From: Craterostigma plantagineum
Lineage: Eukaryota; Streptophyta; Magnoliopsida; Lamiales; Linderniaceae
DNA: 64,000 bases
Reading direction: 5' to 3'
Assembly (NCBI GenBank): GCA_027422505.1
Contig: JAPQWV010000628.1
Coordinates: 248,001 to 312,000 of the forward strand
Under the pieces are notes generated by a model. That model was not told the origin of the DNA and made no database searches. It saw only the letters and a program-made list of their open reading frames with translations. The translations under genes and the position numbers were made by a program. Below, piece by piece: positions 52,636 through 64,000 of this stretch (position 1 is its first letter; every line of letters begins with the position of its first letter).

Positions 52636-55500
52636 AGTGACGGACGCAGGATCTTATGGTCGGGGGCTCAAAAACTATTTTTTTCTTATCATATAGATAA
52701 TATGCAATGCATTCCAAAACCAATATTAGAATAAGACGTAATATAATATAGTGTATAAAAAAATATTTTAGTTTGGAAAATCTAACACGGCAGTAACGGA
52801 GGATTACGTGGCAATTGAACTCTACGTTTCGCCATCCGCTAAAATTCTTGCAATATAACTGCAGTGTCAAGCTTCACGAATATTTCTTTCTCAATGTAGC
52901 ACATCAAACAGGCTTGAAGAAACTCATCTCCCATCTTGTTACGCAAATCCGTCTTGATAATTTTCATCGCTGGAAACGATCTTTCGACACTTGCTGTTGC
53001 AACTGGTAATACCAATGCCAACTTAACAAGCTTGTATACCAACGGAAAAGCATAATTGCACTTCATCTCAATCATCCTCTTTGAAAGATCTCGAATGTCA
53101 TTGAGTTTAGAGAAAACCGTGTTCGATCGCATGAAAGATATATAGGACCGGAGTTGATGACTTAATCCCAATATATCGCTGCAAGAAAAATCTTCTGAAT
53201 GTAACTCGGCAAGACGAAGTAGGCGCTCTTGATCAAAATTAGCAAATTCATTTTGAGGATCGAGACAAGCTATACACATGAGCAACTCCGAATTTGATTC
53301 AGTAAAGCGGTTGTTCATCTCATGAGAAATAAGATCAACCACCTATAATTTAAAAATATATATTAATATATATACATATGTTGTTAATGGAATATTATTG
53401 ATATAAAATAAAGTACCTGTAGAAATATGTCAACTCGGTAATAATGGAAGTATGTCTTCCTTTGGCCATCAACGGTCTTTCTAGCTCTTCCTGTAACGTA
53501 GTTATCCATATTAGGCACTTCGATCTCATTTGTTGAGCAGAATTCAGTGACTTCTCTCAACAAATCGCCCCAACCATCATTCCTAAATCTTTTTAAATCT
53601 TCTTTCAACGTTTTAATCAATTCAACAACAGTAGCAATATTCTGAGTCTTCTGTTGTAGGACTTGAGACAACAGATTCGTCAAGATATATTGCATCAAAT
53701 GACCAATGAAAACAAACTCGAAGCTTTCCATTTTATCAAGTAAACTTGCAGTCTGACCTCGACTTTTTCCTTCAAGTCCGTCCGCCATTACAATTGCAAG
53801 CACTTCTTTCACCGGTTTCCATAAGGAAGACATTCGCGTGACTGTCTTGAAGTGAGAACCCCAACGAGTATCACCAGCTCTAGCTAAACTTGCTTCTTGA
53901 TTCTTCCTCTTTCCTGTCTGAATTTCACCACTTTCGATATTTTTTAAAATGTCGTCGTACTGTTTCTGTCGAAAGATGTCTTTTCTTTTACACGAAGCCC
54001 AACAATATTCACAATCAAAGAGAGATATTCAAAAAATCCAGAAATCATTACATGATTTGTCGCAGTACTGACAACAACCAACTGAAGTTGATGAGCAAAA
54101 CATGAATATAATATGCGTGCTTATTTTCTTTTAGAATAAGAGCTTTTAGTCCGTTAAACTCCCCACGCATATTTGAAGCCCCATCATAACCCTGACCTCT
54201 AAGGCGTGATAGTGATAATCCTTTCTTGGCAAATAAATTATCAATCTCATATTTCAAAGTTTGTGCTGAAGTATCACTGACATGAACTAGACCAAGAAAT
54301 CGCTCAACCACTTCGCCGTCATCATTCACAAATCAAATAATCATAGACATTTGCTCTTTCACTGAACAATCTCTAGCCTCATCAACCAAAACTGAAAAAA
54401 AGTTATCACCAATCTCTTGACGAATTACTTTTTCAACCTCTGATGCACAAGCATTAACAATCTGTCTTTGGATATTTGGGGAAGTCAACCGATTATTTGC
54501 AGGAGCATTCAAAATGAGCTTATTTATTTCTTCATTACGTGCACAGTACCATCTCACAAGTTCAAGAAAATTACCTCGATTCAGCGATTGTGTAGACTCG
54601 TCATTTCCTCGGAAAGCCAAACCCTGTCGTAGAAGAAATCGAATCACATCTACAATAAAGTCAGTCTGGTGTGATAAGCGACCTCCTCATCGTCGCTCTT
54701 TTTCACCATCACATAATCAATATTATGTCTTTGATCTTTGTATCCACAAAACTGAATTCTGGCATTATTCTGACAGCTAGTTTCGCTCCCCTCGTGATCA
54801 ATAAACTTTTCTCCAGCTTTTTTCCAACTTTTAGACCCAGTTAGCGTGAAAGCCTCGTCTCCGTGCTTTTGACTTTTGGCAAACAAATAGCACCAAAAAC
54901 AAAATGAAGCATCTTTAGATACGATGTATTCTAACCACTTACATTTCTCAAACCATGTCTTCTGAAATTTTCTCCAAACTCCACTAAAATTACTTGCTGG
55001 AAAAATATGATCTGTTGGTTGAGAAGGACCTTTTGGTAGATATCGTCTTCTTAACTCATCTCTGATTTCTACGGGGTAGCTATTAATCGGCTTACGGAAA
55101 GCTGGAACCCCGACAATATAACTTTCTAATAATTCTACCTCGGTTCGACATCTCTTGGTGGGTTGAGTCTGACTCTGATTAGAATCTGAACCTGGAGCAC
55201 TGGACGTAGAGTTATCATAAATCGGTATCGGTCTGTGGGCCTTCGGTGTTCTAACAACCCATTTATCCATATTAAAAGCCCCGATATTGGATTGCTTCCT
55301 ATAGATATACAACGAATAAAAGCTCAAATTGTAAGGTACAATCAGTAATTTTTTTCAGAAAGTATGAAATAGAGAAAGATAGATTACCTGATTTCAAAAG
55401 AACACGTTCGACAATTGACAGAGTGGATTTTGTTTCGAAGGAAAAAAGAAGACGTGATGCGTGAGTCAATTAGTGGAGTTTTAATTGATTAATTATCAAA
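52636..55500 (-). mobile_element. hAT transposon with a decayed transposase, right end unresolved
   Basis: The left end CAGTGACGGACGCAGG, followed by a 'gggggctc' stretch, has the form of a hAT terminal repeat and interrupts the NLR-E upstream region. The matching inverted end was not found. The right limit is placed after the transposase start near 55.33 kb and is approximate. Confidence 0.65.
52839..55327 (-). pseudogene. hAT transposase, zinc-finger-MYM/TTF-type, disrupted
   Basis: From the N-terminus: a basic/Ser-rich leader and TTF-type zinc-finger region (FPASNFSGVWRKFQKTWFEKCKWLEY, CFWCYLFAK) at 54650-55327; a DUF4371 region (NRGNFLELVRWY, FFSVLVDEARD) at 54333-54647; catalytic core (GEVVERFLGLVHV, GQGYDGASNMRGEF) at 54048-54329; a middle part 53384-53833; and the hAT dimerisation domain (LVLPVATASVERSF, IIKTDLRNKMGDEF) at 52839-53342. 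The last two are joined by a likely intron, 53343-53416 (GTACTT...TATAG). Lesions: a frameshift near 54670, an in-frame TGA near 54331 and a frameshift near 54070. Not functional. Confidence 0.88.
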
Positions 55501-55637
55501 TGTTAGTGGGCTTTATTTAATATATTATATATTGGGTCAAATGAGATGTTTTATTAAAATAGCCCATGAGGTTGTCTTCCTCAACTCAACAGACGACTTG
55601 CAGAAATCCCCAATTCTTCCATGGCCAGCGCAAGCTT

Positions 55638-55663
55638 GGGGGGGGGGGGGGGGGGGGGGGGGG
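55638..55663 (+). repeat. 26-base G run
   Basis: A pure G homopolymer following 'cagcgcaagctt'. The CAG...GCTTGGGG context could be the subterminal part of another hAT-like end, but no partner end was found. Confidence 0.8.
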
Positions 55664-57275
55664 CAGATCGAAACCTACTATGGAAAAATCCGGCAGCTCG
55701 GGGGGTCCCTGGATACTGGGTTTGTCCTACCCTACCCACAAGTATAGTTAAGTTGGTAGATCAAAGATGTCGGGAGTTTTCATTCTGTGGTTAATATTCC
55801 ATAAAAAACTGCACGCTAAGGATCTGAATTTAGTCAAAAGGTGCTCTTTGGTTAAGGAATGGTTGAAAATAAAAATAACTGATCAACTTGATAGGACAAG
55901 ACAAGTCATATAGGGAAGATGCAAACTGAAGGACTCACGGAGGAAGTGGTGGCGGACCAAATAACACGGCAAGTTAAAGAGGACATGAGAAGCAAAATAG
56001 CATGGAGCGACCTCAAGCTGCGACAAAGGTGAAGTCGGTCGGTCCCGTCGTGAAATGGATGTAAAAATTGCTAAGTATGAAACTGGTGGTGTAAATGCTG
56101 ACAGAAATGTTGGAACAACACTCGATCTCACACAGAACGCACAACGAATTAAACTAGTAACTTAGTGACGAAAAACTGATGACACGAGATATAAATTTTG
56201 TGCAGCAAGTTAGAAACTTGCTGCGTGTCTCATGGCGAAATTCCACTATTACGATGGATTACAAAAACAACTATCAAACGATAGTAACGAATCGAAACGA
56301 TCCTACAAACCTACAAAGTCCGGAGACTCTTGCAAACTGAACACTAGGCTAAAATAATATAAGAAACTCTCGTAGTCGCTCAGACTCAACGTACGCTTTT
56401 CTCTCTATGACTTGTGCGTGTTCCGCGTGTCTTAACGGTTAAAATGAAGTCCCATATAAGTACTTCGACTTCTGAAAGACTTCCTCAACGTCCACTCTGT
56501 CATCAACGTCCACTCTGTTTAATATGGCCGTTGGAAGTTAAGTTAAACAGTCCCAAAAGACTTAGTCTTGTCTTGTGCTCTACTCTTCCTATTTTTAGTA
56601 TGCACTACTCCAAATTTCGCTACAGCTTATCCACGCTGTTTTCACACCTACCCTTCACATGCTTATCCAAGACCTGGACAATGCTAATAAAATACCCCGT
56701 AATTAATTTAAATAAGTTTTGAGCATGAAAGATAAAAATGAAGGTTGACCAATTCTCAGCCAACAATGTCGACTGGAATGTGGTCTCAACATGATTGTCA
56801 ACATTAACAAAAGGGAATTCTTCTATTGAAATTGCTACTTTTATACTTAGACTTGGTCACCGAGTAGAAAATATTGATATAGTAGACTCCATAGCTTTGG
56901 ACACGAGTGGATGTCAAGCGTGTAGAAATTCAGGTCGGGCCTACGGTAATTTACCCATCATCGAGGCCCACGCACATGCGCCACAGGAGAAGGGGTACCC
57001 GGTAAGCTTGATGGGGTTCCTTCTTAAAACCAATTGGTGTTAAGAGGAATTGCCCATCAAACTTATATACCCATTTAATTATTTTGCAAGTTTCGATGAG
57101 GGACTCTTTTTAGTCCTCACACGTGATTCTCAACGAAGCGAACTATTGTCATGTTGGTAATGGAAATATAATCACAATAAGTTTTAAAATAAAAATAAAA
57201 ATAAAATAAATAGAACACTATTTTAGTGTTGAAAATACTCCTCTAAAAAGAAAGCATCACTATCAAGCAACACTA
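55664..57275. other. Unassigned intergenic DNA
   Basis: No frame with a recognisable domain on either strand and no clear repeat structure. Short frames (for example 55883-56131 minus, 56414-56722 plus) have no supporting motifs. Confidence 0.5.
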
Positions 57276-57818
57276 GAACATCTCCAATCTACAACATAAA
57301 AATACAGTTGGTTTTACACAATAATACAATTCATACAATACTTTTACACTAATTTTTACTCCAATCCATTAACTTTATTTCAACACTAAAAATCAAATTC
57401 CTATTTATTACTATCATAATTGACTTATCAAACTTTATTACAATGTCAATATATTATAATTAATAATATTTAATTTATTATAAAATTATTATTTAATAAT
57501 TTATTACTTAAAAGGAAAATATCAGTAAAAAAAGAAAATTAACATTATTTTTACTTTCATTATTATAAGAATATCAATATTTTAAATATAAATAAAATAT
57601 ATTTTATTAAATAAAATATATTTTAAGTAAAATATATTTTATTAAATAAAATATAAATAAATAGAAACTACAACACTATTTTAGTGTTGAAAATTGTATG
57701 TACAACTATAGTATTTCTGGTCATCAACACAATATAGTGTTTATAGAGTTAAATTGGAGTAGATACGTTCTTTATTTTCATGTTTTACACGAAAATAAAT
57801 TACCCATTAGAGATGCTC
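57276..57818. mobile_element. AT-rich PIF/Harbinger-like MITE
   Basis: Inverted ends GAACATCTCCAAT at the left and, inverted, GAGCATCTCTAAT at the right, the same end family as the MITE at 4091-5064; TAA follows the right end and the left flank is CTA. 'actattttagtgttgaaaa' is repeated near both ends. No coding capacity. Confidence 0.6.
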
Positions 57819-59021
57819 TAATAGCTTAAAATATAAAGTCTCCTTAGAATACAGACGTACTCTCTATTTTTGTATTTTACAATAAAATAGCGTAACATTG
57901 GAATAGAGGCGTACTCTCTATTTTTTTCCGTAATGCCGAACATGTGCCTTTGCCAAACTCCCTGCAATAACAGGAAAAAAACCGTTAAAAGGGATAAAAG
58001 AAGGTTATGGTTGTTTGTAGTTTGGTTAATCAATCCAAACGGTTTGAACCGAAATTCCAATTCATACCGAATATTCGACTTGGTATTTGTTGTCTCATTT
58101 TGAATACTCGTAAAGAGTTCGGTTCAATCTATTTATTTTTATTTTTATTAAACCGTATATAATATCAAAATCGTTATTCATTTCTTTAAAATTCGTTTTC
58201 AGTTGGTTAACCTAAGTTAACCGGATTGAATAGTCGATTTTAAGTTTCTTGAACCAAAATTTTAGATAACCGAAAATTCGGTTCTGTTTTTACCGAACGA
58301 GAACCCCTAAAAAACCAAAAAAGATATGAAATTAAGAACTAGAAAGGCCAATCCACTAACTATTACAAAAGAGGAAGTTGAGATAAATGTTCAATTTAGC
58401 CAAAGGCCTGACGAGGAAAAACTAGTGATGAGGTTCTTCGCTAGATTTACGCATTTTCCCAATTAACAAGTTCGATTGCCATCTGAGGCGCTGGTTTAAT
58501 GATAAAACCATTTCCTCCAAAGATGATGATGTCTTTAATTCGATTCATATCTCTAACTTTGGCTAAAGCTACCTCTTCCACTACCTTTAGCTAATCATGG
58601 GCATTTATGACAAAATTATCCTTTATTTATTAAATATTCAATTCACAATACGGGTAAAATTATAATTGAATTTAGTTAAACTTAAAACCATCTAAAATCA
58701 TCTACCAAATCCATCCGAAATCATTAGTTAAATTCAACCAAACACCATAAAATTCATACATTCTATACCCAACTAAAGCTAATACCATCTAAATTCATCC
58801 TCCCTACCAAACAGACCCTAAACATATGAATATTAACCTTATTTCACATAAATCTGAAAGAGCTTGCTTAGGATAACTTGCTTCCTACTGTGATTTGCAT
58901 GCTATTATTATGGTCGAAAGTTTACCCATCTCTCAATCATCACAATGACCTTTCCAATTGGATCATTGCCCCATTCACTACAAAGCCCGAAAAAAAGCTC
59001 CATAAGATTAGTTGCATTTTA
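57819..59021. other. Intergenic segment paralogous to 5.1-6.75 kb
   Basis: Aligns by eye with the segment between NLR-A and NLR-C over several blocks: 57945-58440 against 5145-5520, 58468-58520 against 6549-6600, and 58870-58960 against 6700-6780. The 82-bp minisatellite and its surroundings are absent here. No gene. Confidence 0.6.
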
Positions 59022-59031
59022 TATAAAACTA

Positions 59032-59978
59032 GGGACAAAACCATTTTTGGTCCTCGATGTTTACCCTATGGGCGCTTTTGGTCCCCGATGTTTCGACTTG
59101 CCACATTTAGTCCCCGATGTTTCTTGATTTGAACCAATTTGGTCCCTCCGTCAATTTAGACGGAATTGCAAAATTAGCGACGGAATTTGCGACGGAATTT
59201 CCATCGCTAAAGGAAAAAATAAAACAATGATAATTAAACATAAAATGAGAAAAAATTCAAAAAAAGAAAATAATTCAAAAGATAAGTACAAAAATTGAAA
59301 AAAAGAGAATGTTATTAATAAATTAAATAAAATATAAATAATAATAAAAAAAATAATAATACAAATAAAATAATAAACTAAAAATGATAATTAAACATAA
59401 AAATGAGAAAAAATTCCAAAAAAAGAAACAAATTCAAAAAAAAGTAAAAAATTCAAAAAAAGAGAATATTACTAATAAATTAAATAAAAATATAAATAAT
59501 AATAAAAAATAAATAATAATAAAAATAAAATAATAAACTAAAAAATGATAAATATAAATTTAAGATTTTAAAAAGTAAAAGTAAAAATATATTTATTTAT
59601 TAAAAATTAAATAAAAAGGAACAAAAACTAAGGAACTAAAAATTATCTTTATTTTTTTATTATTATTTATATTTTTATTTAAGCTATTAGTAATATTCTC
59701 TTTTTTTTTTCCAATTTTTTACCTATTTTTGAATTTTTTCTTTTTTTTTGGAATTTTTCTCATTTTTATGTTTAATTATCATTTTTTTTAATTTTTTCCT
59801 TTAGCGAGGGAAATTCCGTCGCAAATCCGTCGCTAATTTTGCAATTCCGTCTAAGTTGACAGAGGGACCAAATTGGTTCAAATCAAGAAACATCGGGGAC
59901 TAAATGTGGCAAGTTGAAACATCGGGGACCAAAAGCGCCCATAGGGTAAACATCGGGGACCAAAAATGGTTTTTTCCC
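59032..59978. mobile_element. MULE-like foldback element with a 10-bp target duplication
   Basis: Inverted arms of about 190 bp start GGGACAAAACCATTTTTGG at the left and GGGAAAAAACCATTTTTGG inverted at the right; they carry repeated 'tggtccccgatgttt' units and 'gacggaattgcaaaattagc'. The centre is nearly pure A/T. Flanks tataaaacta (59022-59031) and tataaagcta (59979-59988) form a 10-bp duplication with one mismatch, in the Mutator range of 8-11 bp. No transposase. Confidence 0.75.
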
Positions 59979-60045
59979 TATAAAGCTACTTGGTCAAGTT
60001 TACATCTTGTTTTTCCTAACAAGTATTTATATCAATAAGTTTGAG

Positions 60046-60385
60046 AGTAGGGTTGTCAATGGGGTGGGGATTCCCCGTTCCCGCAGGGATCCGCCCCAAA
60101 GGGTCGGGGAATCCCCGCTATTCTACCCCCGCGGGGCGGGGCGTGGGGAACTTTTTCCCCGTGGATATTCCCGCCCCGTTCCCCGCCCGTCCTGATTATA
60201 AAAATATTCAATTAATATTATTATAAGATAAATAATATTAAATATGCTTTGGATAATATTAAAATAAGATTAAATTATTGTTTAAATAATATAAATAATA
60301 TTAAAATATAGTTTAAATAATATTAAAATAATATAAATTAAATTTTAGAAAGGGGGGGGGGGTTCCCCGCGGGAACGGGGACGGG
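60046..60385. repeat. Interspersed repeat: GC-rich ends around an AT-rich core
   Basis: Starts 'gtagggttgtcaatggggtgggg', has several 'ggggaa(t)ccccg' palindromes to 60195, an AT core, and ends 'ttccccgcgggaacggggac'. Same family as 18776-19055, with the core inverted relative to that copy. Confidence 0.6.
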
Positions 60386-60429
60386 GATGATTTCGTAGTT
60401 CAATACTCACCATGTTCAAATACTCTCCA

Positions 60430-61140
60430 AGTGATTAGATAGGTACCTATATTTGAAGGAGAGCATAATATTTTTGGAGCAGTTAAATGCAAGATTTCTT
60501 CGTCTCCCATGATCTATGGGATGTGGTCAAAGAACCTTACGGCGAGCCGCCTGAAGAAGCGATTTCTACGGAGTGGAGTGAATCTCAAACGAAGGAATAC
60601 AATGATAATCTCGGGATAGATTGCACCGCCCTTCGCTACATTAATCAGCGTGAGCCAATCTATATACCCTCGTATTTTCAACAAGAAGAAGGCAAAGATG
60701 CTTGGGGTGTTCTGCAGAAAGAATTCCAAGGAAATGACCGGGTAATCTTCATAAAGTTGCAATCGCTGTGGAGAGATTTTGATACGCTGTTGATGAAAGA
60801 GGCTACAAATGTGACAGAACTCTTTACAGAGGTCGCTAATATTGTAAACCGCATCGAAAGCCTAGGAGACAACATCCGAGACAAGCGGGTAATTGAGAAA
60901 ATTATCAGAAGTATGCCACCAAATATGATCATTTGTGTTGCAGCCATCATGAGGCAGATGATTAACCTTTCATTTTGATTCAGTTTGTGGAGCAAGCATT
61001 TCAATCGAGCTTTACCATTTCTGACAAATCACGGGTCAGCAAAAGAAAGGGAATTTTCAGAAAGAACTGTCCAGGCCAAAATCACCAGAATAACAACGAT
61101 TATAATGTGGGAAATATTCTAAAAATAGTAGGATAATCAA
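60430..61140 (+). pseudogene. Copia gag fragment
   Basis: The open frame 60487-60978 contains MQDFFVSHDLWDVVKEPYGEP, KDAWGVLQKEFQGNDRV and LFTEVANIVNRIESLGDNI...VIEKIIRSMPPNM, the pattern of the UBN2/gag domain of plant Copia elements. Upstream, in another frame, FEGEH-like residues represent the usual gag start. A stop follows INLSF, after which Q-F-V-E-Q-A-F-type residues continue in another frame to a basic region near 61130. No LTR, protease or pol is attached. Confidence 0.75.
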
Positions 61141-61252
61141 AAAATCATCTAGTGGCCTTTCAACCACAACTCGAAAGATTGTCGATCAAGTGCGAATAGT
61201 ATCGAACTCCTAATCATTCACAAAGAGATTGTCGGCATCAGAAGAACGGATC

Positions 61253-61598
61253 TGTTAGGCCGATTTTATCCAACCTTGTACTGATTCAATGGATTAGTAT
61301 TACCTGATACGATGAAATACGGAAGCAATAAATTAGTAATACCACGAGACGGATTGTAGAGTTGGAACGGAGAGAGCGCGCACGAGTTCTTCAAAAAAGT
61401 CGTCAACTCTATTATGAATCAGCAACCCTAAACACTAATGTGTTTAGGGTATTTATACAATGCCCTAATGGGCTTATTGGGCCCAATATATCTAATATAC
61501 CCACAAGTCGGGTATATTTACAATTAGGTCCTAGATTAAAATAAATCACAAGATTAAGATAATCTATTCTAATTGAACACAATAAAATATTCCTAACA
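61253..61598 (-). repeat. LTR (346 bp) of a minus-strand LTR retrotransposon
   Basis: The ends TGTTAGG and CCTAACA are perfect inverses. On the minus strand it is preceded by the polypurine tract aaagggggagat (61599-61610), which marks it as the 3' LTR of an element whose interior lies to the right. It contains the palindrome ccctaaacac...gtgtttaggg near 61427-61450. Confidence 0.7.
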
Positions 61599-64000
61599 AT
61601 CTCCCCCTTTGTGTTCAATTTGCAATTCAGCGCTGGTTATCTTCTTCTTGTACTCGTCCTGAGTCCTCAAAGAACACGTATCAGAGTTGTGTACGTGAAT
61701 GCATTTGCATGCATGTGCTTCTTCATTCACCTCCTCCTTTATCTTGTCTTGTGACCTCTTCTTTAGGAGATCCAAGCTCACCGTGTTCTGATCTTCTCTT
61801 CTTGTGTTCCAGCTCTCCCTTCGATAATCGCGACTCCCCCTACATTTGTTCAACCTTGTGTTGGGATTGGGAGTTTTCTTTAAACTCGAAGAGCTGTACA
61901 CGAGTCGGCAGGTTTGATTCTTGAAGTCCATGCTGAAGTTGTTGATCGTATCTTGTCATTTGAGTCCGATCTCTCCGTTCGATTGCAGCTCAACTCCCCC
62001 TACGTTCGTTCAACCTTGTGTTGTGATTGGGGAGTTTCTTTTAAAATCGGAGAGTCGTACATGAGGCGACAACTTTAATCGTTGGACTCTGTGGTCTTCG
62101 CTTGATTCTTGGCGACGCTTGAGATTTGGCATTTTCTGATCTATATTGCACTTTCGTCGTGGTGTTGCTCCCATTTTGCTTTAGTACTCCTCCCCCTCAT
62201 GAAGATCGAGCTGGGAGATCGTCATGCGATAGGTCAAAATGGGGCATCGTCTTTGTCAAAAAAGATCGCGTCGTCGGAACAAGAAGAAGGTGTACGTAGT
62301 GTGTATTTTCCGAAAATGTGTCTGGGCTCCTTCGAATTTTTTTCATCAATTACAAGAGAGCCTATCTTCACAGTGGTACGCGCGGCGGAAATGGTGGGTG
62401 CTCAGGTTGGGTAATAACCTGACGGAGCCACAAAGGCAGTCCGTCGACACGACTCAGGGTTAACTGAGACGTGGCCTGTGAGGACAATTCTTTATAAACC
62501 GGGGCCACATAGGCGTCCCGTTAACATCAATCTAGGAACATAGCTCATAGACGATGGCCTGAAACCGTTGTTGTTTTGACGTTGCAACGGTAGGACTTCC
62601 TTCCGATCATCGAAGCATGTCGTAGTAGGACATGTCTACGAAAGTTCTGATCTGGTCACAAAGTCCAGATAAGAAAAAAGTGTATGTGTCCTAAAAAGAT
62701 ATAAAAATATTTGGATGGTGAGGACACACTAGACTCGATGTGTTCAATAAAATTCAGTGGTGTGGGGCTGACTACCACTTAGTTCAATATCTCCTGCTTC
62801 CAAGTGAAGCAGTGATAGATTACGCGGCTCCCCGTGATTTAGTGAAACATCGGTCTGTTGGGAGATCGATGAGTGGGTAAGGCTTGGTTGTGCATGCGCC
62901 GTTGGACCTAATGCGACGACTTCTACCCGGGGCTAATAAAATTAGCACCTGTACCTATGGGGGTTGGTCCGAGTAATTTGTGACTAAGGGAATTTTGTAT
63001 CTTCCGCTCTTCGGTGTCAAGAATTTCCAAATAGGGGTAGCTCTATGAACTTGAATCGTCACTAACACTCGGCTACGTTCCGGGGTTAGGTTCAGTTTGG
63101 TCTGACTGAACCATGGGAACTAGAATCCATGCATACGTCAATTTGGTGAGTGCTGCTTGATCAGCGAGTTGGAGCAGGTCGGTTGAGATCATCTTCGTGA
63201 TAGTGTACGGTTGTCACGCCTTTTGGAATTCTTGAACTCTTGTAGGCTTGAGATTCGTCCTTCAAATATATCTTTGGAAGACAGGGGAACTCTTTTGAAG
63301 TAAGATTATGAGAGTATGAGGCCTTTCTTTTTCTTTTCTTTTTTTTTTTTGCCTTTTCTTTTTTTTTTTTTGCACGTTTTTTTTTTGTGATTTTTTGTTT
63401 TTTTTTTATATATATATATATATATGTATTATCTTAATAATAATATAATAGTAACTATATATTATATTATTTATATATTATATATAGATATATATATATA
63501 ATATATATATATATATATTTAAAATCCTCCTACTCAAAGCATGCTTCTTAAAACCGAGTTACTCCCCCTCAAAAGATGCATATTCGGATTAAAATTATCG
63601 TTCGAGAATCCCTTTCCCTAAGTTCACACATTAAGTTCGCTCCCCCTAAAAATTTAGTTATTTCTCCCCTTAAGACAAATATAAGAGTTGCTTCTCTTTA
63701 AAAAAGAGTAGCTCCCCCTCAATGCATGCACATTAAACATGTAAATTCTATCCCAATTAAATAAGCGTGAACGTATTAATTTATTTTTAAATCAGATGCA
63801 AACTAAAGAGTTATTGTTCTTTAAGAATGCATTAGAATGTACATTTTTTGTCGCTCTAAAGTTAGAATAGGTATTATGCGCTTCAGATCATATGCATACA
63901 GAAAATTTAAGCTCGAAAATTTTTAAGATCCATGCATAATGAAATGTACCTATAACATGGTATTTAATGCATTTCAGCTCATGTATGCATGCAAAAATTT
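61599..64000 (-). other. Interior of the minus-strand LTR element, non-coding here
   Basis: No domain-bearing frame. 'ctccccct' (purine tracts on the minus strand) recurs many times, for example near 61603, 61834, 61995, 63562, 63642 and 63714. It is probably the 3' non-coding interior of the element continuing past the window. Poly-T and AT microsatellites lie at about 63325-63520. Confidence 0.4.
63325..63520. repeat. Poly-T and (AT)n microsatellites
   Basis: T runs at about 63328-63408 are interrupted by single bases, followed by (TA)n at 63409-63425 and 63485-63520. Confidence 0.9.

Noticed and set aside
55618..55700. Right terminal repeat of the hAT at 52636
   Set aside because: The CAG...GCTTGGGG sequence is in the wrong orientation to be the partner of the CAGTGACGG end; no complementary end was found nearby.

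Overview
This is plant nuclear DNA, most likely from an asterid eudicot and probably Lamiales. That is an inference: the resistance proteins have the intronless 'late-blight R1-like' form with an N-terminus of the type M-A-V-A-A-Y-A-S-V-L, which I associate with sesame, Mimulus and Salvia relatives. There is no bacterial operon, phage or CRISPR content.

The backbone is a tandem cluster of five CC-NB-ARC-LRR (NLR) genes, all on the minus strand and without introns. NLR-A (1068-3713) has one stop codon 54 codons before the family's usual end. NLR-C (about 7060-9185) is a decayed, truncated pseudogene. NLR-B (14320-18042) is the only uninterrupted full-length gene and is unusual in carrying two complete NB-ARC modules in series. 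NLR-D (19625-34075) is one former gene split by two Copia elements and a poly(A) retro-insert. NLR-E (49769-52414) is full length except for one tryptophan-to-amber codon inside the NB-ARC. Every copy that retains the region between NB-ARC and LRR carries a conserved Cys cluster (C-x2-C-x3-C-x23/24-C-x2-C). Four copies share a W-box-containing promoter block 125-170 bp upstream of the ATG. Intergenic segments are also duplicated (about 5.1-6.75 kb against 57.9-58.96 kb; 19.1-19.6 kb against 49.4-49.77 kb), so the cluster grew by segmental duplication.

The rest is mostly mobile DNA, much of it nested, and many boundaries can be set from target-site duplications. From left to right: a tRNA-derived SINE (52-297); a PIF/Harbinger-like MITE (4091-5064); an 82-bp minisatellite (6106-6526); a hAT-like MITE (8474-9155) inside NLR-C; a complete 3,984-bp Helitron (9575-13558) with a captured exon resembling an O-fucosyltransferase gene; Copia-1 (20728-25579); the poly(A) retro-insert (25852-26887) between 523-bp host repeats; Copia-2 (28455-33659); a rearranged Copia zone (about 35.05-40.5 kb) holding a truncated LINE (36619-37219); a non-autonomous hAT (40803-47854) that carries a minus-strand Gypsy-like LTR element without coding capacity (41164-47430); palindromic foldback elements (48028-48655, 59032-59978); a decayed hAT transposase gene (about 52.64-55.33 kb); a Copia gag fragment (60430-61140); and an LTR with its internal region running off the right edge (61253-64000).

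The only plausible working gene is NLR-B, an intracellular immune receptor. NLR-A may be expressed as a slightly shortened protein. The transposon genes all show lesions.
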